Shown piece after piece: positions 25,195 to 33,562 of a DNA stretch of 46,850 nt (position 1 is the stretch's first letter; the number at the start of each line of letters is the position of its first letter). The stretch lies in NCBI GenBank assembly GCA_947632305.1, contig CANROS010000005.1, forward strand, positions 1-46,850, given 5' to 3'. The notes under the pieces are model-generated. The model had not been told where the DNA came from. It worked only from the letters and a program-made list of their open reading frames with translations, and searched no databases. Source of the DNA: an uncultured Paenalcaligenes sp. GTDB lineage: Bacteria > Pseudomonadota > Gammaproteobacteria > Burkholderiales > Burkholderiaceae_B. The translations under genes and the position numbers were made by a program.

Positions 25195-25821
25195 ATGTTT
25201 TGGTTGAGATCGGGCTTGTTGTGGTTAGGGAGTGCGGTCATAGCCTTAGCCCATGCCCAAATAATACCCGCTTTGGCGAGTTTGCCTGCCGAATGGCAAA
25301 CTTTGGAGGAATGGCGCTGGCAAGGCCGTCTTATACAAAGTCAGCGGTTTTCCAGCAATAAAAGTGCCACAGAGCTGATACAGATTCTGCCTGAGTTGTT
25401 GCAACAAGAGCTAACGGCAGTGGCGTTGAGCTCGGCTCAAGTTGTGAGTTTTTTTGAACAGGATCGTCATTTCCTTTTGTGGTTATCTACCCAACCACAA
25501 GGCACAAGTGGATGGTTGTCCAGTTTGGATCTAAAAGAGCAGCCGTTGCCCATTGCGCCTGTTTTTTCGGGGTTGTACGAGCATATTTGGTCTATGCAGG
25601 CGCAGGGGCCAGGCCCGGTATATGTGGTATTACGGCCTCAGTTTCCTGTCACTCGGACTTGGCATGCATTGCATCACCGTTTAATAGCGCAAGGTTGGAA
25701 TGGGTCGCCACATTTTTGTTTGTCTAGTTCGCCTTGCGAGTGGACACAGGAAAAACAACGTTTGATCTTGTGGCGAGATTTAAAACAAGAATTTTGGCAT
25801 GTACTTTGGTGGCAGTCTTAA
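25195..25821 (+). CDS. Exported protein of unknown function in the Tad locus
   Basis: I do not recognise this 208-residue protein. It has a signal peptide (hydrophobic residues 4-18, then LAHA at about 21). The mature part is rich in Trp, Gln and Leu, with two cysteines in HFCLSSSPCEW near residue 176 that could form a disulfide. AAGGAG lies 5 bases before the ATG. It sits between the pseudopilin and cpaB genes with 9- and 10-base gaps, so it is part of the pilus operon. Its position could suit an RcpB-like or accessory periplasmic component. Confidence 0.65.
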   Translation: MFWLRSGLLWLGSAVIALAHAQIIPALASLPAEWQTLEEWRWQGRLIQSQRFSSNKSATELIQILPELLQQELTAVALSSAQVVSFFEQDRHFLLWLSTQPQGTSGWLSSLDLKEQPLPIAPVFSGLYEHIWSMQAQGPGPVYVVLRPQFPVTRTWHALHHRLIAQGWNGSPHFCLSSSPCEWTQEKQRLILWRDLKQEFWHVLWWQS

Positions 25822-25831
25822 GGAGACAACC

Positions 25832-26728
25832 ATGAAAAAGTTAGCGCTACACCATAAGTTTTTTATTTGGCTGGGGGTTTCATTACTCAGTGGCTGTTTA
25901 GCGGCTTGGGCTGCTTACCAGCACTTAGAGCAGCAACGCGAGCTGATAGCACATCAAACCAAATTACCTATGGTAGCGCGTGTAGTGGCTGCTTATGGTC
26001 TGGGCGCTGGCACTGTGCTAACAGAGTCGCACTTGGCGGTGCGCGAGTTTCCGGCCCAAAGTGTGCCCGCAGATAGTTTAGAGCCCAGCCAATATGCGGC
26101 GTTGATTGGCGCGATCTTACGGTCCAATGTCTTAGCGGGTGATCTGGTTTTAGGGGTACATACGGAACGCCAGCGTGAAGACACTTTCTCTGCTCGCTTG
26201 GCCAGTGGCAGGCGGGCGGTGACTATGCCAGTGGATCAAATTAACTCTTTGGCTGGTTTGTTAAGGGTAGGAGATCTAGTGGATTTATATGTCAGTTTTG
26301 ATCATCAGCGGCGTCAAATTACAGCCCCTTTGCTACAAGGCGTTTTAGTGATTGCTACCGATGAGCAAACGGGCTTACAAGCGGAGTCTTCTGGTTATTT
26401 TGCTACGGTTACCTTTGATTTAAGCCCCGAAGAGGGCGCTAAATTAGTGGCAGCCCGTCAAGCAGGTATGATCACGGCGATGTTACGTAATCCGCACGAT
26501 GCCCAGGTCTCTAATAAAGGGATACGCGGGGATTTGGCTTCCCTTTTAGGGTTAAATAGTACTCCCACCGAATATAAGTCCGTACCCGTGATTTATGGTA
26601 ATAAGACGCATCGACAAGTGCGTGGAGCAGAAGCCGTCCCCAAAGCGCTTAAAAGTGCGCTGCTAGAAGTAGAGACTCCTCAACAACTGAGCTTTATTCA
26701 GGAGAATCATGATGTGGTTGAGAATTAG
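25832..26728 (+). CDS. cpaB: Flp pilus assembly protein CpaB/RcpC
   Basis: A 298-residue inner-membrane and periplasmic protein of the Tad pilus. A transmembrane helix (about residues 10-28) is followed by a SAF domain (MVARVVAAYGLGAGTVLTESHLAVREFP, about 45-110). After that comes the RcpC/CpaB region (AVTMPVDQINSLAGLLRVGDLVDLYVSF). I chose ATG 25832, which has AAGGAGA upstream; the in-frame ATG at 25799 overlaps the preceding gene. Its end overlaps the secretin gene by about 20 bases. Confidence 0.92.
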   Translation: MKKLALHHKFFIWLGVSLLSGCLAAWAAYQHLEQQRELIAHQTKLPMVARVVAAYGLGAGTVLTESHLAVREFPAQSVPADSLEPSQYAALIGAILRSNVLAGDLVLGVHTERQREDTFSARLASGRRAVTMPVDQINSLAGLLRVGDLVDLYVSFDHQRRQITAPLLQGVLVIATDEQTGLQAESSGYFATVTFDLSPEEGAKLVAARQAGMITAMLRNPHDAQVSNKGIRGDLASLLGLNSTPTEYKSVPVIYGNKTHRQVRGAEAVPKALKSALLEVETPQQLSFIQENHDVVEN

Positions 26729-28082
26729 TCATTTGGTGATGGCAGGTGTTATGGGGGTGTGGATGGGGCATGGTTATGCTCAAGAAGCCTGGCAGATGCA
26801 GCTGGGAGAAATGCGTGTGTTGGCGTTGCCAGAAGTCTTACGTGTGGCGGTAGGAGATGGCCATGTGTTGAATGCGGTGACGTCTGAAGACAATGAGGTG
26901 CTGATTTTTGCGCGTAATGTAGGTAGCAGTACTGTGACCGTTTGGTTTAAGCAAGGGCACTACCAAAGCTATCACATTCACGTTCAAGAAGCCGCAGAGC
27001 AACACCAGCGCACAGAGCTTAAACAACTCTTACAGCGCATTCCACAGCTGCATGTATCCGAGGTAGGGGACAAAGTCGTGGTCGAGGGCAATCAGCTCAG
27101 TGCGCACCATCGTGCCCAATTAGAAGAGCTTAAAAAACGTTATGACAATATCGTGGATTTAAGTCATAGCCTAGCTTGGGAGCCTATGGTGCTGCTAGAT
27201 GTACAAGTCCTAGAAATACCCCGTAATTTTTTACGTGAATTGGGTGTGCGCTGGTCTGAACAGTCGGAAGGAGGCTTAAACATGGGTTTAGCGTGGGATG
27301 CAGGCTCGGGCAAATTGCTTGATCGACCTGGGCAGATTGTGCTCCCTATGCCTTATCAACCGGGAGCTTTAGCCGGTTATTTTGGGATCAATGCCTTATT
27401 AAGTGCTCGCTTACAGGCCTTAAGCCAACAGGGGCAAGCGGTGGTGCTAGCGCAGCCACAACTGTTAGCACGTAGTGGGGCAACGGCGGAGTTTTTGGCC
27501 GGAGGCGAGGTGCCCTATTCTTCTACGGATAGCAATGGGAATGCGACCACATTGTTTAAACCGTATGGTGTTTCTTTAAAAATCACACCTTATTTGGAAA
27601 GTCATGGGGCGGTACGCTCGCATGTGGATGTAGAGGTCAGCTCTATAGATCCCAGTCTTTCTATACCAACAGGGCCATCTTTAAAAACACGGCGAGCTAG
27701 CACTGAGTTTAATGTGCAGTCTGGCCAGACCTTAGTGTTAGCGGGCTTTATTTCACATGAAAGCTCTCAAAATAGTCATGCGCTACCGGGTTTAAGTCAG
27801 ATGCCTATTTTAGGGGCGCTATTTAAATCCAAACGTTATCAGCGTAATGAAACAGAGTTAGCTATTTTTGTGACCCCTATAGTGGTGGATGCGGACCACG
27901 CTACGAACAAAGAGCGGGTTCAGTTGGGGCAAGAAATCATTGCTAGCCATGCGGGTACGCCGCGTTTAAATCAGCCCTATCAGCCATCTTCTGCTGTTAC
28001 AGAGCCTAATTCGTGGAATCCGTGGTTAGGTGCGGGATCGCAATGGTTGAAAACGGAGAGCAGTTATGCGGTTACTCCTTAA
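26709..28082 (+). CDS. cpaC: Tad pilus secretin CpaC/RcpA
   Basis: Outer-membrane secretin that forms the exit channel of the Tad pilus. The protein is 457 residues. It has a signal peptide (1 to about 25, ending GYAQ), an N-terminal pilus-formation domain (LGEMRVLALPEVLRVAVGDG), a BON-like segment, and the secretin core. The core includes VLAQPQLLARSGATAEFLAGGEVPY, SGQTLVLAGF and PILGALFKS. AGGAG at 26700 lies 4 bases before ATG 26709 and 7 before ATG 26712, so the second methionine may be used. The end overlaps the ATPase gene by 17 bases. Confidence 0.94.
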   Translation: MMWLRISHLVMAGVMGVWMGHGYAQEAWQMQLGEMRVLALPEVLRVAVGDGHVLNAVTSEDNEVLIFARNVGSSTVTVWFKQGHYQSYHIHVQEAAEQHQRTELKQLLQRIPQLHVSEVGDKVVVEGNQLSAHHRAQLEELKKRYDNIVDLSHSLAWEPMVLLDVQVLEIPRNFLRELGVRWSEQSEGGLNMGLAWDAGSGKLLDRPGQIVLPMPYQPGALAGYFGINALLSARLQALSQQGQAVVLAQPQLLARSGATAEFLAGGEVPYSSTDSNGNATTLFKPYGVSLKITPYLESHGAVRSHVDVEVSSIDPSLSIPTGPSLKTRRASTEFNVQSGQTLVLAGFISHESSQNSHALPGLSQMPILGALFKSKRYQRNETELAIFVTPIVVDADHATNKERVQLGQEIIASHAGTPRLNQPYQPSSAVTEPNSWNPWLGAGSQWLKTESSYAVTP

Positions 28083-29655
28083 CATTCAATACCAAGATGG
28101 CAGCCACCATCAAGGCTGGTTTAATCTACCCTGCCAGATAGGAAAGGGGACGGATCAGCAATTGATCTTAGTGGGTTGGAAAGTCGCCAAAGCTCATGCG
28201 GTTTTGTTGTGGGAAGCAGGCGGGGTGTATTTGGAAGACTTCGGTAGTTTAGCAGGCACTTATGTGAATGGACGGCGTATTAGTCGAGTTGGGCCTTTGG
28301 CGCTACAGGATCAAATTCTTATCGGTACGGCTTTAGTGCATGTGGTTGCCATCGAAAGTTTAGGCAGCGAATTGGAACCCAAAAAAATGCCTGCATCTTC
28401 TGTGCAGCCCCCGTTTAAGCAGCCCAACGAGTTAACGCTAGATCAGCAGCGCTTGCATTTTTTGTTGATCGAATCTTTGGATTTACGACGGCAGTCTTTA
28501 GAGCATGTTTCAGATGCGGAGTTGCGCGCCCAAGCCCAACAAAACTTAGAACGTATTTTAAGCCAAGAAGATCTCACTATTAGTGGTTCAAAAGACGAAC
28601 TCATACGAACTGTATTGGATGAGGCCATTGGTTTAGGCCCCCTAGAGCGACTTTTAGAGCAAGATGATATTACTGAAATCATGGTCAATGGATCACAGCG
28701 TATTTTTGTAGAACGACAGGGCTGTTGTGAGTTGACGCCGTATAGCTTTAGTAGCGAGTCGGCTTTGTTAGCCGTCATAGATCGTATTGTGAGTCCTTTA
28801 GGGCGTCGTATTGATGAGAGCTCGCCGATGGTGGACGCTAGGCTGCCTGATGGTTCTAGGGTGAATGCTGTGATAGCACCTATTGCGATTCATGGGCCTA
28901 TGCTGACCATCCGCAAATTCAGCAAGCATCGTTTGGCTTTAGTAGATCTTTTACAGCGTGGGGCCTTAAACGAAGCCATGGCACAGTTTTTAGATTGCAG
29001 TGTGAAATATAAAAAAAATATTTTAGTAGCTGGCGGTACGGGGAGCGGTAAAACTACCTTATTAAATATTCTTTCTAACTCTATCCCAAGTCATGAACGC
29101 ATTATTACGATTGAAGATGCGGCAGAGTTGCAACTACAACAACAAAATGTGGTGAGCTTAGAGGCCAGACCGGCGAATGCCGAGGGCCAAGGCTTAATCA
29201 CTATTCGTGATTTAGTACGTAATGCGTTACGTATGCGGCCCGATCGCATTGTAGTAGGGGAGTGCCGTGGGGCCGAAGCCTTTGACATGCTCGGGGCAAT
29301 GAATACGGGGCACGAAGGCTCTTTAACTACCTTGCATGCTAATAGCCCTCGTGATGCGCTTTCTCGCTTGGAAAGTTTGATTTTGATGGCTGGGATGGAG
29401 TTGCCCTTGACTGCGATTCGAGAACATATTGTGGCAGCGATGGATCTGGTGGTGCAGCAGAGCCGGCTGGCCGATGGGCGCCGTTTAATCACAAGTATTA
29501 GTGAAATTACGGGCATAGAGGCTGGGCGTGTACAAATGCAGACGTTATTTATGTATCAACCTCAGCAGCAACGTTTTGAGGCCACGGGCATTTTTCCGCT
29601 GTGTTTTGAGGCGCAGCCCGAGCAGGTGGATGCAGCTTGGTTTTTTGGGCACTAA
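28066..29655 (+). CDS. tadA: Tad pilus ATPase CpaF/TadA with N-terminal FHA domain
   Basis: Secretion ATPase that drives Tad pilus assembly, fused to an FHA-like domain. Residues 1 to about 100 form the FHA region, with IGKG at 25-28, VAKAHA at 40-45 and DFGSLAGTYVNG at 58-69. Residues from about 130 to 529 are CpaF: ITEIMVNG, then Walker A GGTGSGKT (323-330), RPDRIVVGECRGAEAFDML and TGHEGSLTTLHANSP. The FHA arginine of the usual GR motif is a lysine, and the serine of the usual SRxH motif is an alanine, so phosphothreonine binding may be altered. GGAGAG lies 5 bases before the ATG. tadB follows after 14 bases. Confidence 0.93.
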   Translation: MRLLLNIQYQDGSHHQGWFNLPCQIGKGTDQQLILVGWKVAKAHAVLLWEAGGVYLEDFGSLAGTYVNGRRISRVGPLALQDQILIGTALVHVVAIESLGSELEPKKMPASSVQPPFKQPNELTLDQQRLHFLLIESLDLRRQSLEHVSDAELRAQAQQNLERILSQEDLTISGSKDELIRTVLDEAIGLGPLERLLEQDDITEIMVNGSQRIFVERQGCCELTPYSFSSESALLAVIDRIVSPLGRRIDESSPMVDARLPDGSRVNAVIAPIAIHGPMLTIRKFSKHRLALVDLLQRGALNEAMAQFLDCSVKYKKNILVAGGTGSGKTTLLNILSNSIPSHERIITIEDAAELQLQQQNVVSLEARPANAEGQGLITIRDLVRNALRMRPDRIVVGECRGAEAFDMLGAMNTGHEGSLTTLHANSPRDALSRLESLILMAGMELPLTAIREHIVAAMDLVVQQSRLADGRRLITSISEITGIEAGRVQMQTLFMYQPQQQRFEATGIFPLCFEAQPEQVDAAWFFGH

Positions 29656-29669
29656 AAAAGGAGGCTGCG

Positions 29670-30518
29670 ATGTGGCTGTTGCTAAGTGTGCTTTTTTGTG
29701 CTGTTTTTTCTATGTTATTGGCTTGGGTGTTACCGCGGTGGTTTTGGTTATTGAGTCAAAAGCATCAAAGTTATTTGCATCAAGTCACTGAGCGTTTTTT
29801 TATAGCAAATTTTATTTTTGTTAAAAGTCGTTCGGTGGTTGGGGCATTGTGGTTACTGCTCTGTTTTGGGGCTGTAGTTTTACTTTTGATTGGTTTACCC
29901 GTCACGGTGGTGCTGTTAGGTGCCTTGGCTTTAGTGGGGACATGGCCTTTTTATTTACGCTATTTACATAAAAAGCGCTTATTACGTTTTGAAAAGCAGT
30001 TCCCTGATTTTTTATTGGGTTTAGCTAGTGCTTTACGGGCGGGCAGTAGTTTACGTAGTTGTTTAGCACGTATTGCGTCTTTAAGCGATGCGCCATTGCG
30101 CCAAGAGCTAGAGCTTTTTTTAAAAGAGCAACGGATGGGGCTGGGTTTGCCTCAAGCTCTAGCACATTTACACACCCGTATGCATTGTGAGTCGACGGCC
30201 TTGTTTAAATCAGCTTTGCTTGTGGCGGGCCAAAGTGGGGGAGGTTTAGCGGACTTACTCGAAAATATGGCTCTCACCATCAGTACTCGTTTGTACATAG
30301 AGGGTAGAGTGCGAGCGTTAACGGCTCAGGGGCGGTTGCAAGCTTGGGTGATGGTGTTGTTGCCAGTATTGGTTGGTTTGGCGTTGTATTGGTTGGATCC
30401 CACCTTGATTGCTCCCTTATGGCAGCAGCCTTCAGGACAAATTTTGTTGATATTAATGGTGATCTTAGAAATTTTGGGGTTGTGGTGGATTCAACGTTTA
30501 ATAGCGGTGCCCTTATAA
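29670..30518 (+). CDS. tadB: Tad pilus inner-membrane platform protein TadB
   Basis: A 282-residue integral membrane protein with a T2SSF domain (FEKQFPDFLLGLASALRAGSSL through VAGQSGGGLADLLENMA). Hydrophobic helices flank it on both sides (two near the N-terminus, two at the C-terminus). With TadC it forms the platform on which the ATPase acts. I chose ATG 29670 with AAAAAGGAGG upstream; an in-frame start at 29637 lies within tadA. tadC starts 9 bases after the stop. Confidence 0.92.
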   Translation: MWLLLSVLFCAVFSMLLAWVLPRWFWLLSQKHQSYLHQVTERFFIANFIFVKSRSVVGALWLLLCFGAVVLLLIGLPVTVVLLGALALVGTWPFYLRYLHKKRLLRFEKQFPDFLLGLASALRAGSSLRSCLARIASLSDAPLRQELELFLKEQRMGLGLPQALAHLHTRMHCESTALFKSALLVAGQSGGGLADLLENMALTISTRLYIEGRVRALTAQGRLQAWVMVLLPVLVGLALYWLDPTLIAPLWQQPSGQILLILMVILEILGLWWIQRLIAVPL

Positions 30519-30527
30519 GGAGGCCAT

Positions 30528-31376
30528 ATGTGGTTATTTGTGAGCTTGGCTTGTTGGGTGGTGGGGATCGCCGTTTTGGGGGCTGGGTTGCTTTGGCCTT
30601 GGGCTAGGGCACAAGTTACAGCTGATTCTGCTGCGCCTTGGTTTAGTCCTTGGCAACAGCTTTGGGTGCAAATTTGTTTGCCTTTTCTCAGCTGGCGATA
30701 TAGGTGGTATTTACAGCGTTTATTGAGTTTTAAAAGCACCGATACTGCTTTTTTAGAGCAGTTTTTTGCACGCCAGTGTTTGATTTTTTTAGTGATTTTT
30801 TGTGTAGAGATGAGTTGGTTGATGCTCACTAACCCAGAGCCTGTTTTTTTAGTAGTGAGTCTAGTGGGAGCGGGGCTAGGGTTTAGTTGGCCTTTGGTGC
30901 AGCTTAAACAAGAAAAAGCGCGCTTAAAGCAACAAATGCAGCGTGATTTTCCTTTTATGCTGGATTTGTTATGTTTGAGTGTAGAGGCGGGGCATGGCTT
31001 GCAGCAAGCCTTATGGTTATGCAGTGCAGAGCTATCTGAAGGCGCGCTACGCCGGCATTTGGTTCGAGTTCAAGAGGCGATGCGCACCGGTATGACACGA
31101 GAGCAGGCTTTTCAGCAGTTTGCTGAGCAAGTGGATCTGGATGAGGCCCAAGCATTTGTAGCCGCCTTGCAGCAATCCATAGAGTTAGGCGGGCGTTTGG
31201 CTCCTATGTTAAAGCAGCAGGCCCAGCAGCGTCGCCAAGAACGTTTTTTGCGGGCGGAAAAGCAAGCCCTTGAAGCGCCAGTTAAAATGCTGTTGCCTTT
31301 GGTGGTGTGCATTTTCCCCTGTACTTTTTTAGTGATTGCGTATCCCTTATTTTTTCAATTATGGCAGCAACTCTAA
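30528..31376 (+). CDS. tadC: Tad pilus inner-membrane platform protein TadC
   Basis: The second platform protein, 282 residues, paralogous to TadB. It has a T2SSF domain (MQRDFPFMLDLLCLSVEAGHGL through FVAALQQSIELGG), membrane helices at the N-terminus and near 90-125, and a C-terminal helix (MLLPLVVCIFPCTFLVIAYP). AAGGAGG precedes the ATG. The end overlaps the DUF192 gene by 16 bases. Confidence 0.92.
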   Translation: MWLFVSLACWVVGIAVLGAGLLWPWARAQVTADSAAPWFSPWQQLWVQICLPFLSWRYRWYLQRLLSFKSTDTAFLEQFFARQCLIFLVIFCVEMSWLMLTNPEPVFLVVSLVGAGLGFSWPLVQLKQEKARLKQQMQRDFPFMLDLLCLSVEAGHGLQQALWLCSAELSEGALRRHLVRVQEAMRTGMTREQAFQQFAEQVDLDEAQAFVAALQQSIELGGRLAPMLKQQAQQRRQERFLRAEKQALEAPVKMLLPLVVCIFPCTFLVIAYPLFFQLWQQL

Positions 31377-31735
31377 GCCCCATTCAGATTTACAGCGCCG
31401 AAGGTTTTACCGCAAGACTAGTAGGTTGGCACGGCTTTCCTTATGCGGATCACGTGCTTTATTTTAAGCACTGTAAAGCAGTTCATGGTTTTGGGCTCAG
31501 ACAGCCCTTAGCGGTGCAGTTTGTGGATCAGCATCAACAGGCTTTAGGGGGTTGGCTTTGTTTAAAACCACAGCGTGTGCTGTTTCATGCAAAGGCCTTT
31601 GGGGTGTTGGAAATGGACTGGCAACAGAAAGCAAAACGCCACCTGGCTTGGGTGGCGTTTCAGCAAGCTTGGCAACAACAGCAAATTAAGAGTTGGCGTT
31701 GGCAGCACTTTGGCCAAATACGCTCCGGTAAATAG
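31361..31735 (+). CDS. DUF192 (UPF0127) family protein at the end of the Tad locus
   Basis: A 124-residue soluble protein. The core KHCKAVHGFGLRQPLAVQFV, followed by LKPQRVLFHAKAFGVLEM, matches DUF192 domains of the CxxIHTFGMRxPIDVVFLD type. The function of DUF192 is not established. I chose ATG 31361, inside the end of tadC, because longer versions add hydrophobic residues read from tadC in another frame. There is no obvious ribosome binding site, so translational coupling to tadC is likely. Its last 50 bases overlap the end of the convergent BPSS1780-family gene. Confidence 0.7.
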   Translation: MAATLSPIQIYSAEGFTARLVGWHGFPYADHVLYFKHCKAVHGFGLRQPLAVQFVDQHQQALGGWLCLKPQRVLFHAKAFGVLEMDWQQKAKRHLAWVAFQQAWQQQQIKSWRWQHFGQIRSGK

Positions 31736-32456
31736 GATAAAAACAACTGTATAAATAAGCCATCATGAGCAAGTTCAGTGGGGTGAGTAAAAAGTAGGCA
31801 AACGATGCGCCCAAGACACTAACCATGGCGCTGGCTAAAAACTGAGCGCCAAAGTAGATAGCGGCCCAGCAGGCACCAAAAATAAATAAAGCCCCTTTGG
31901 TACGCCAGCAGGCCACCATAGAGTAAAACAGGGCTTTTTTAAGCGGGATGCCATGCCAACCCATCAAAGCAGGACCATGCCAAAATAAGATAGAAATACC
32001 CACATAAAACAAACCAAATAAATACATAGGAGCTTGCACGGCTCGCATGACTTGTTCGGGGGTGGCTTCTTCAGAGGACATGGCAGCCATGAGGCTTTCG
32101 CTAAAAGGCATCACGGCAATAAAACCAGCGGCTAAACAGACTAAAAAATAACAAACCCCCAGTTTAAACATGGCTTTTTTAACGTCTGCATTTTTGAGAG
32201 GTTTTAGCCACATATTAAGCTGTACTGGTTGATTGCGTTCTATATGAGCGCAGGCATTTAACGCAATAAAACCAATGACAGGCGTAGCAATAATTAAGGC
32301 CATTTGCCCAATAATGGGTAACAAATAACTTAAATTAATAAGCAAACTGGTCATTAAGCTCCAAAAAAGCATCGTCATGGGTTGGCGTTTAAACAGGGCC
32401 CAACCTTGGATTAACCAAGCCCAGCCATATGCGGAAGAAAGACGTGCTGCTTGCAT
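31686..32456 (-). CDS. BPSS1780-family integral membrane protein
   Basis: A 256-residue membrane protein with about six hydrophobic segments. The N-terminus (SSAYGWAWLIQGWALFKRQP) and NACAHIERNQPV resemble the uncharacterised BPSS1780 family, common in Burkholderiales. It starts 2 bases after the thrB stop and is therefore its operon partner. Tail-to-tail it overlaps the DUF192 gene by 50 bases. No function can be assigned. Confidence 0.82.
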   Translation of the reverse strand: MQAARLSSAYGWAWLIQGWALFKRQPMTMLFWSLMTSLLINLSYLLPIIGQMALIIATPVIGFIALNACAHIERNQPVQLNMWLKPLKNADVKKAMFKLGVCYFLVCLAAGFIAVMPFSESLMAAMSSEEATPEQVMRAVQAPMYLFGLFYVGISILFWHGPALMGWHGIPLKKALFYSMVACWRTKGALFIFGACWAAIYFGAQFLASAMVSVLGASFAYFLLTPLNLLMMAYLYSCFYPIYRSVFGQSAANANS

Positions 32457-32458
32457 TG

Positions 32459-33436
32459 TTATCCTAATAACTGGTCTAAAGAGTACACGGTGTTTTTACG
32501 TTGAGTGAGCACACGTTCAAAATGGGTGGGGTCATGGGGCTTTAGGCTCTGAGCGGGACGGGGATGATAGTAATCATACAAGCGAGAAACCCAAAAACGT
32601 AGGGCGGCAGCTTGTAAAATTAAAGGCCAGGCCTCTTTTTCTGCTGCCGTAAATGGGCGTTCTTGGTTATAAGCGCATAGCCAGGCTTTAACGAGTTCTA
32701 ATTTTAACACCCCTGTGTCACGCTCAATACACCAGTCATTGATACTGACCGCCACATCAAAGACCCACTTATCACAGCCAGCAAAGTAAAAATCAATGAA
32801 ACCACCCATTGCCGGTGTGGCTTCAGTACCAGCAAATAAGACGTTATCTCTAAATAAGTCACAATGAGCCGGACCTTCAGGCAGGGCTTGGTATAATGCA
32901 CTAGCGAATAATTCTTGTTGTTCTTGCAGTGTAGTCGTTAGCAGCGTTTTTTGTTCAGGAGTTAAAAACTCCAGCACTTTAGGAACCGTTTGTTCCCACC
33001 AGCTTAAGCTTCGTAGGTTAGGCTGGTAGTGGGGGTAGTCTTGACCTGCTAGGTGCATTTTGGCCAGCGTCTGGGCAGCCAGGGCACAGTGTTGGGCCGA
33101 TGGCTCGGGCACGTAGCTGCCGTTTAAGCGCGTCACAATGGCACAAGGCTTGTCGTGCAAACGTGTTAAGCGTTGTCCATTTTTTAACGTTTGTGGAGAT
33201 GGCACTGGCAGCCCTTTTTCCGCTAAATGATGCATTAGCTCAATGTAAAAGGGGAGTTGCTCGTAGGTCAGCACCTCAAACAGAGTTAAGACGTACTCGC
33301 CTGTGGTGGTATTAAGGAAATAGTTGGTGTTTTCAATACCGGCGCTGATGCCTCGTAAAGAAACCATCTCACCTAAATGGTAGTGTTGCAATAATTCACG
33401 TGCATCGGCATCGGTTACAGGAGTAAAAACAGCCAT
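32459..33436 (-). CDS. thrB: Homoserine kinase, phosphotransferase (APH) type
   Basis: Phosphorylates homoserine for threonine synthesis. This 325-residue protein belongs to the aminoglycoside-phosphotransferase-like ThrB class used by many beta- and gammaproteobacteria, not the GHMP class. Visible are the nucleotide-loop region GISAGIENTNYFLNT (near residue 30), the catalytic loop GPAHCDLFRDNVLF (near 190), and IDFYFAGCDKWVFDVA for metal binding. It is divergent from dusA across 126 bases and followed by the BPSS1780-family gene. Confidence 0.93.
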   Translation of the reverse strand: MAVFTPVTDADARELLQHYHLGEMVSLRGISAGIENTNYFLNTTTGEYVLTLFEVLTYEQLPFYIELMHHLAEKGLPVPSPQTLKNGQRLTRLHDKPCAIVTRLNGSYVPEPSAQHCALAAQTLAKMHLAGQDYPHYQPNLRSLSWWEQTVPKVLEFLTPEQKTLLTTTLQEQQELFASALYQALPEGPAHCDLFRDNVLFAGTEATPAMGGFIDFYFAGCDKWVFDVAVSINDWCIERDTGVLKLELVKAWLCAYNQERPFTAAEKEAWPLILQAAALRFWVSRLYDYYHPRPAQSLKPHDPTHFERVLTQRKNTVYSLDQLLG

Positions 33437-33562
33437 CTTGTCTGATTTAAGTAATTAATTAATGAAGCGTTACGTCGGTAAAACAGTCGCTATTATAAGA
33501 AAGAGCGAGTATAAAACCTAATGTAATACAAGGGTTTTAGATTATATGAATATAGGTATGTT

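Noticed and set aside
29091-29516. Antisense reading frame of 141 residues opposite tadA
   Set aside because: It mirrors the highly conserved ATPase core and has no features of its own.
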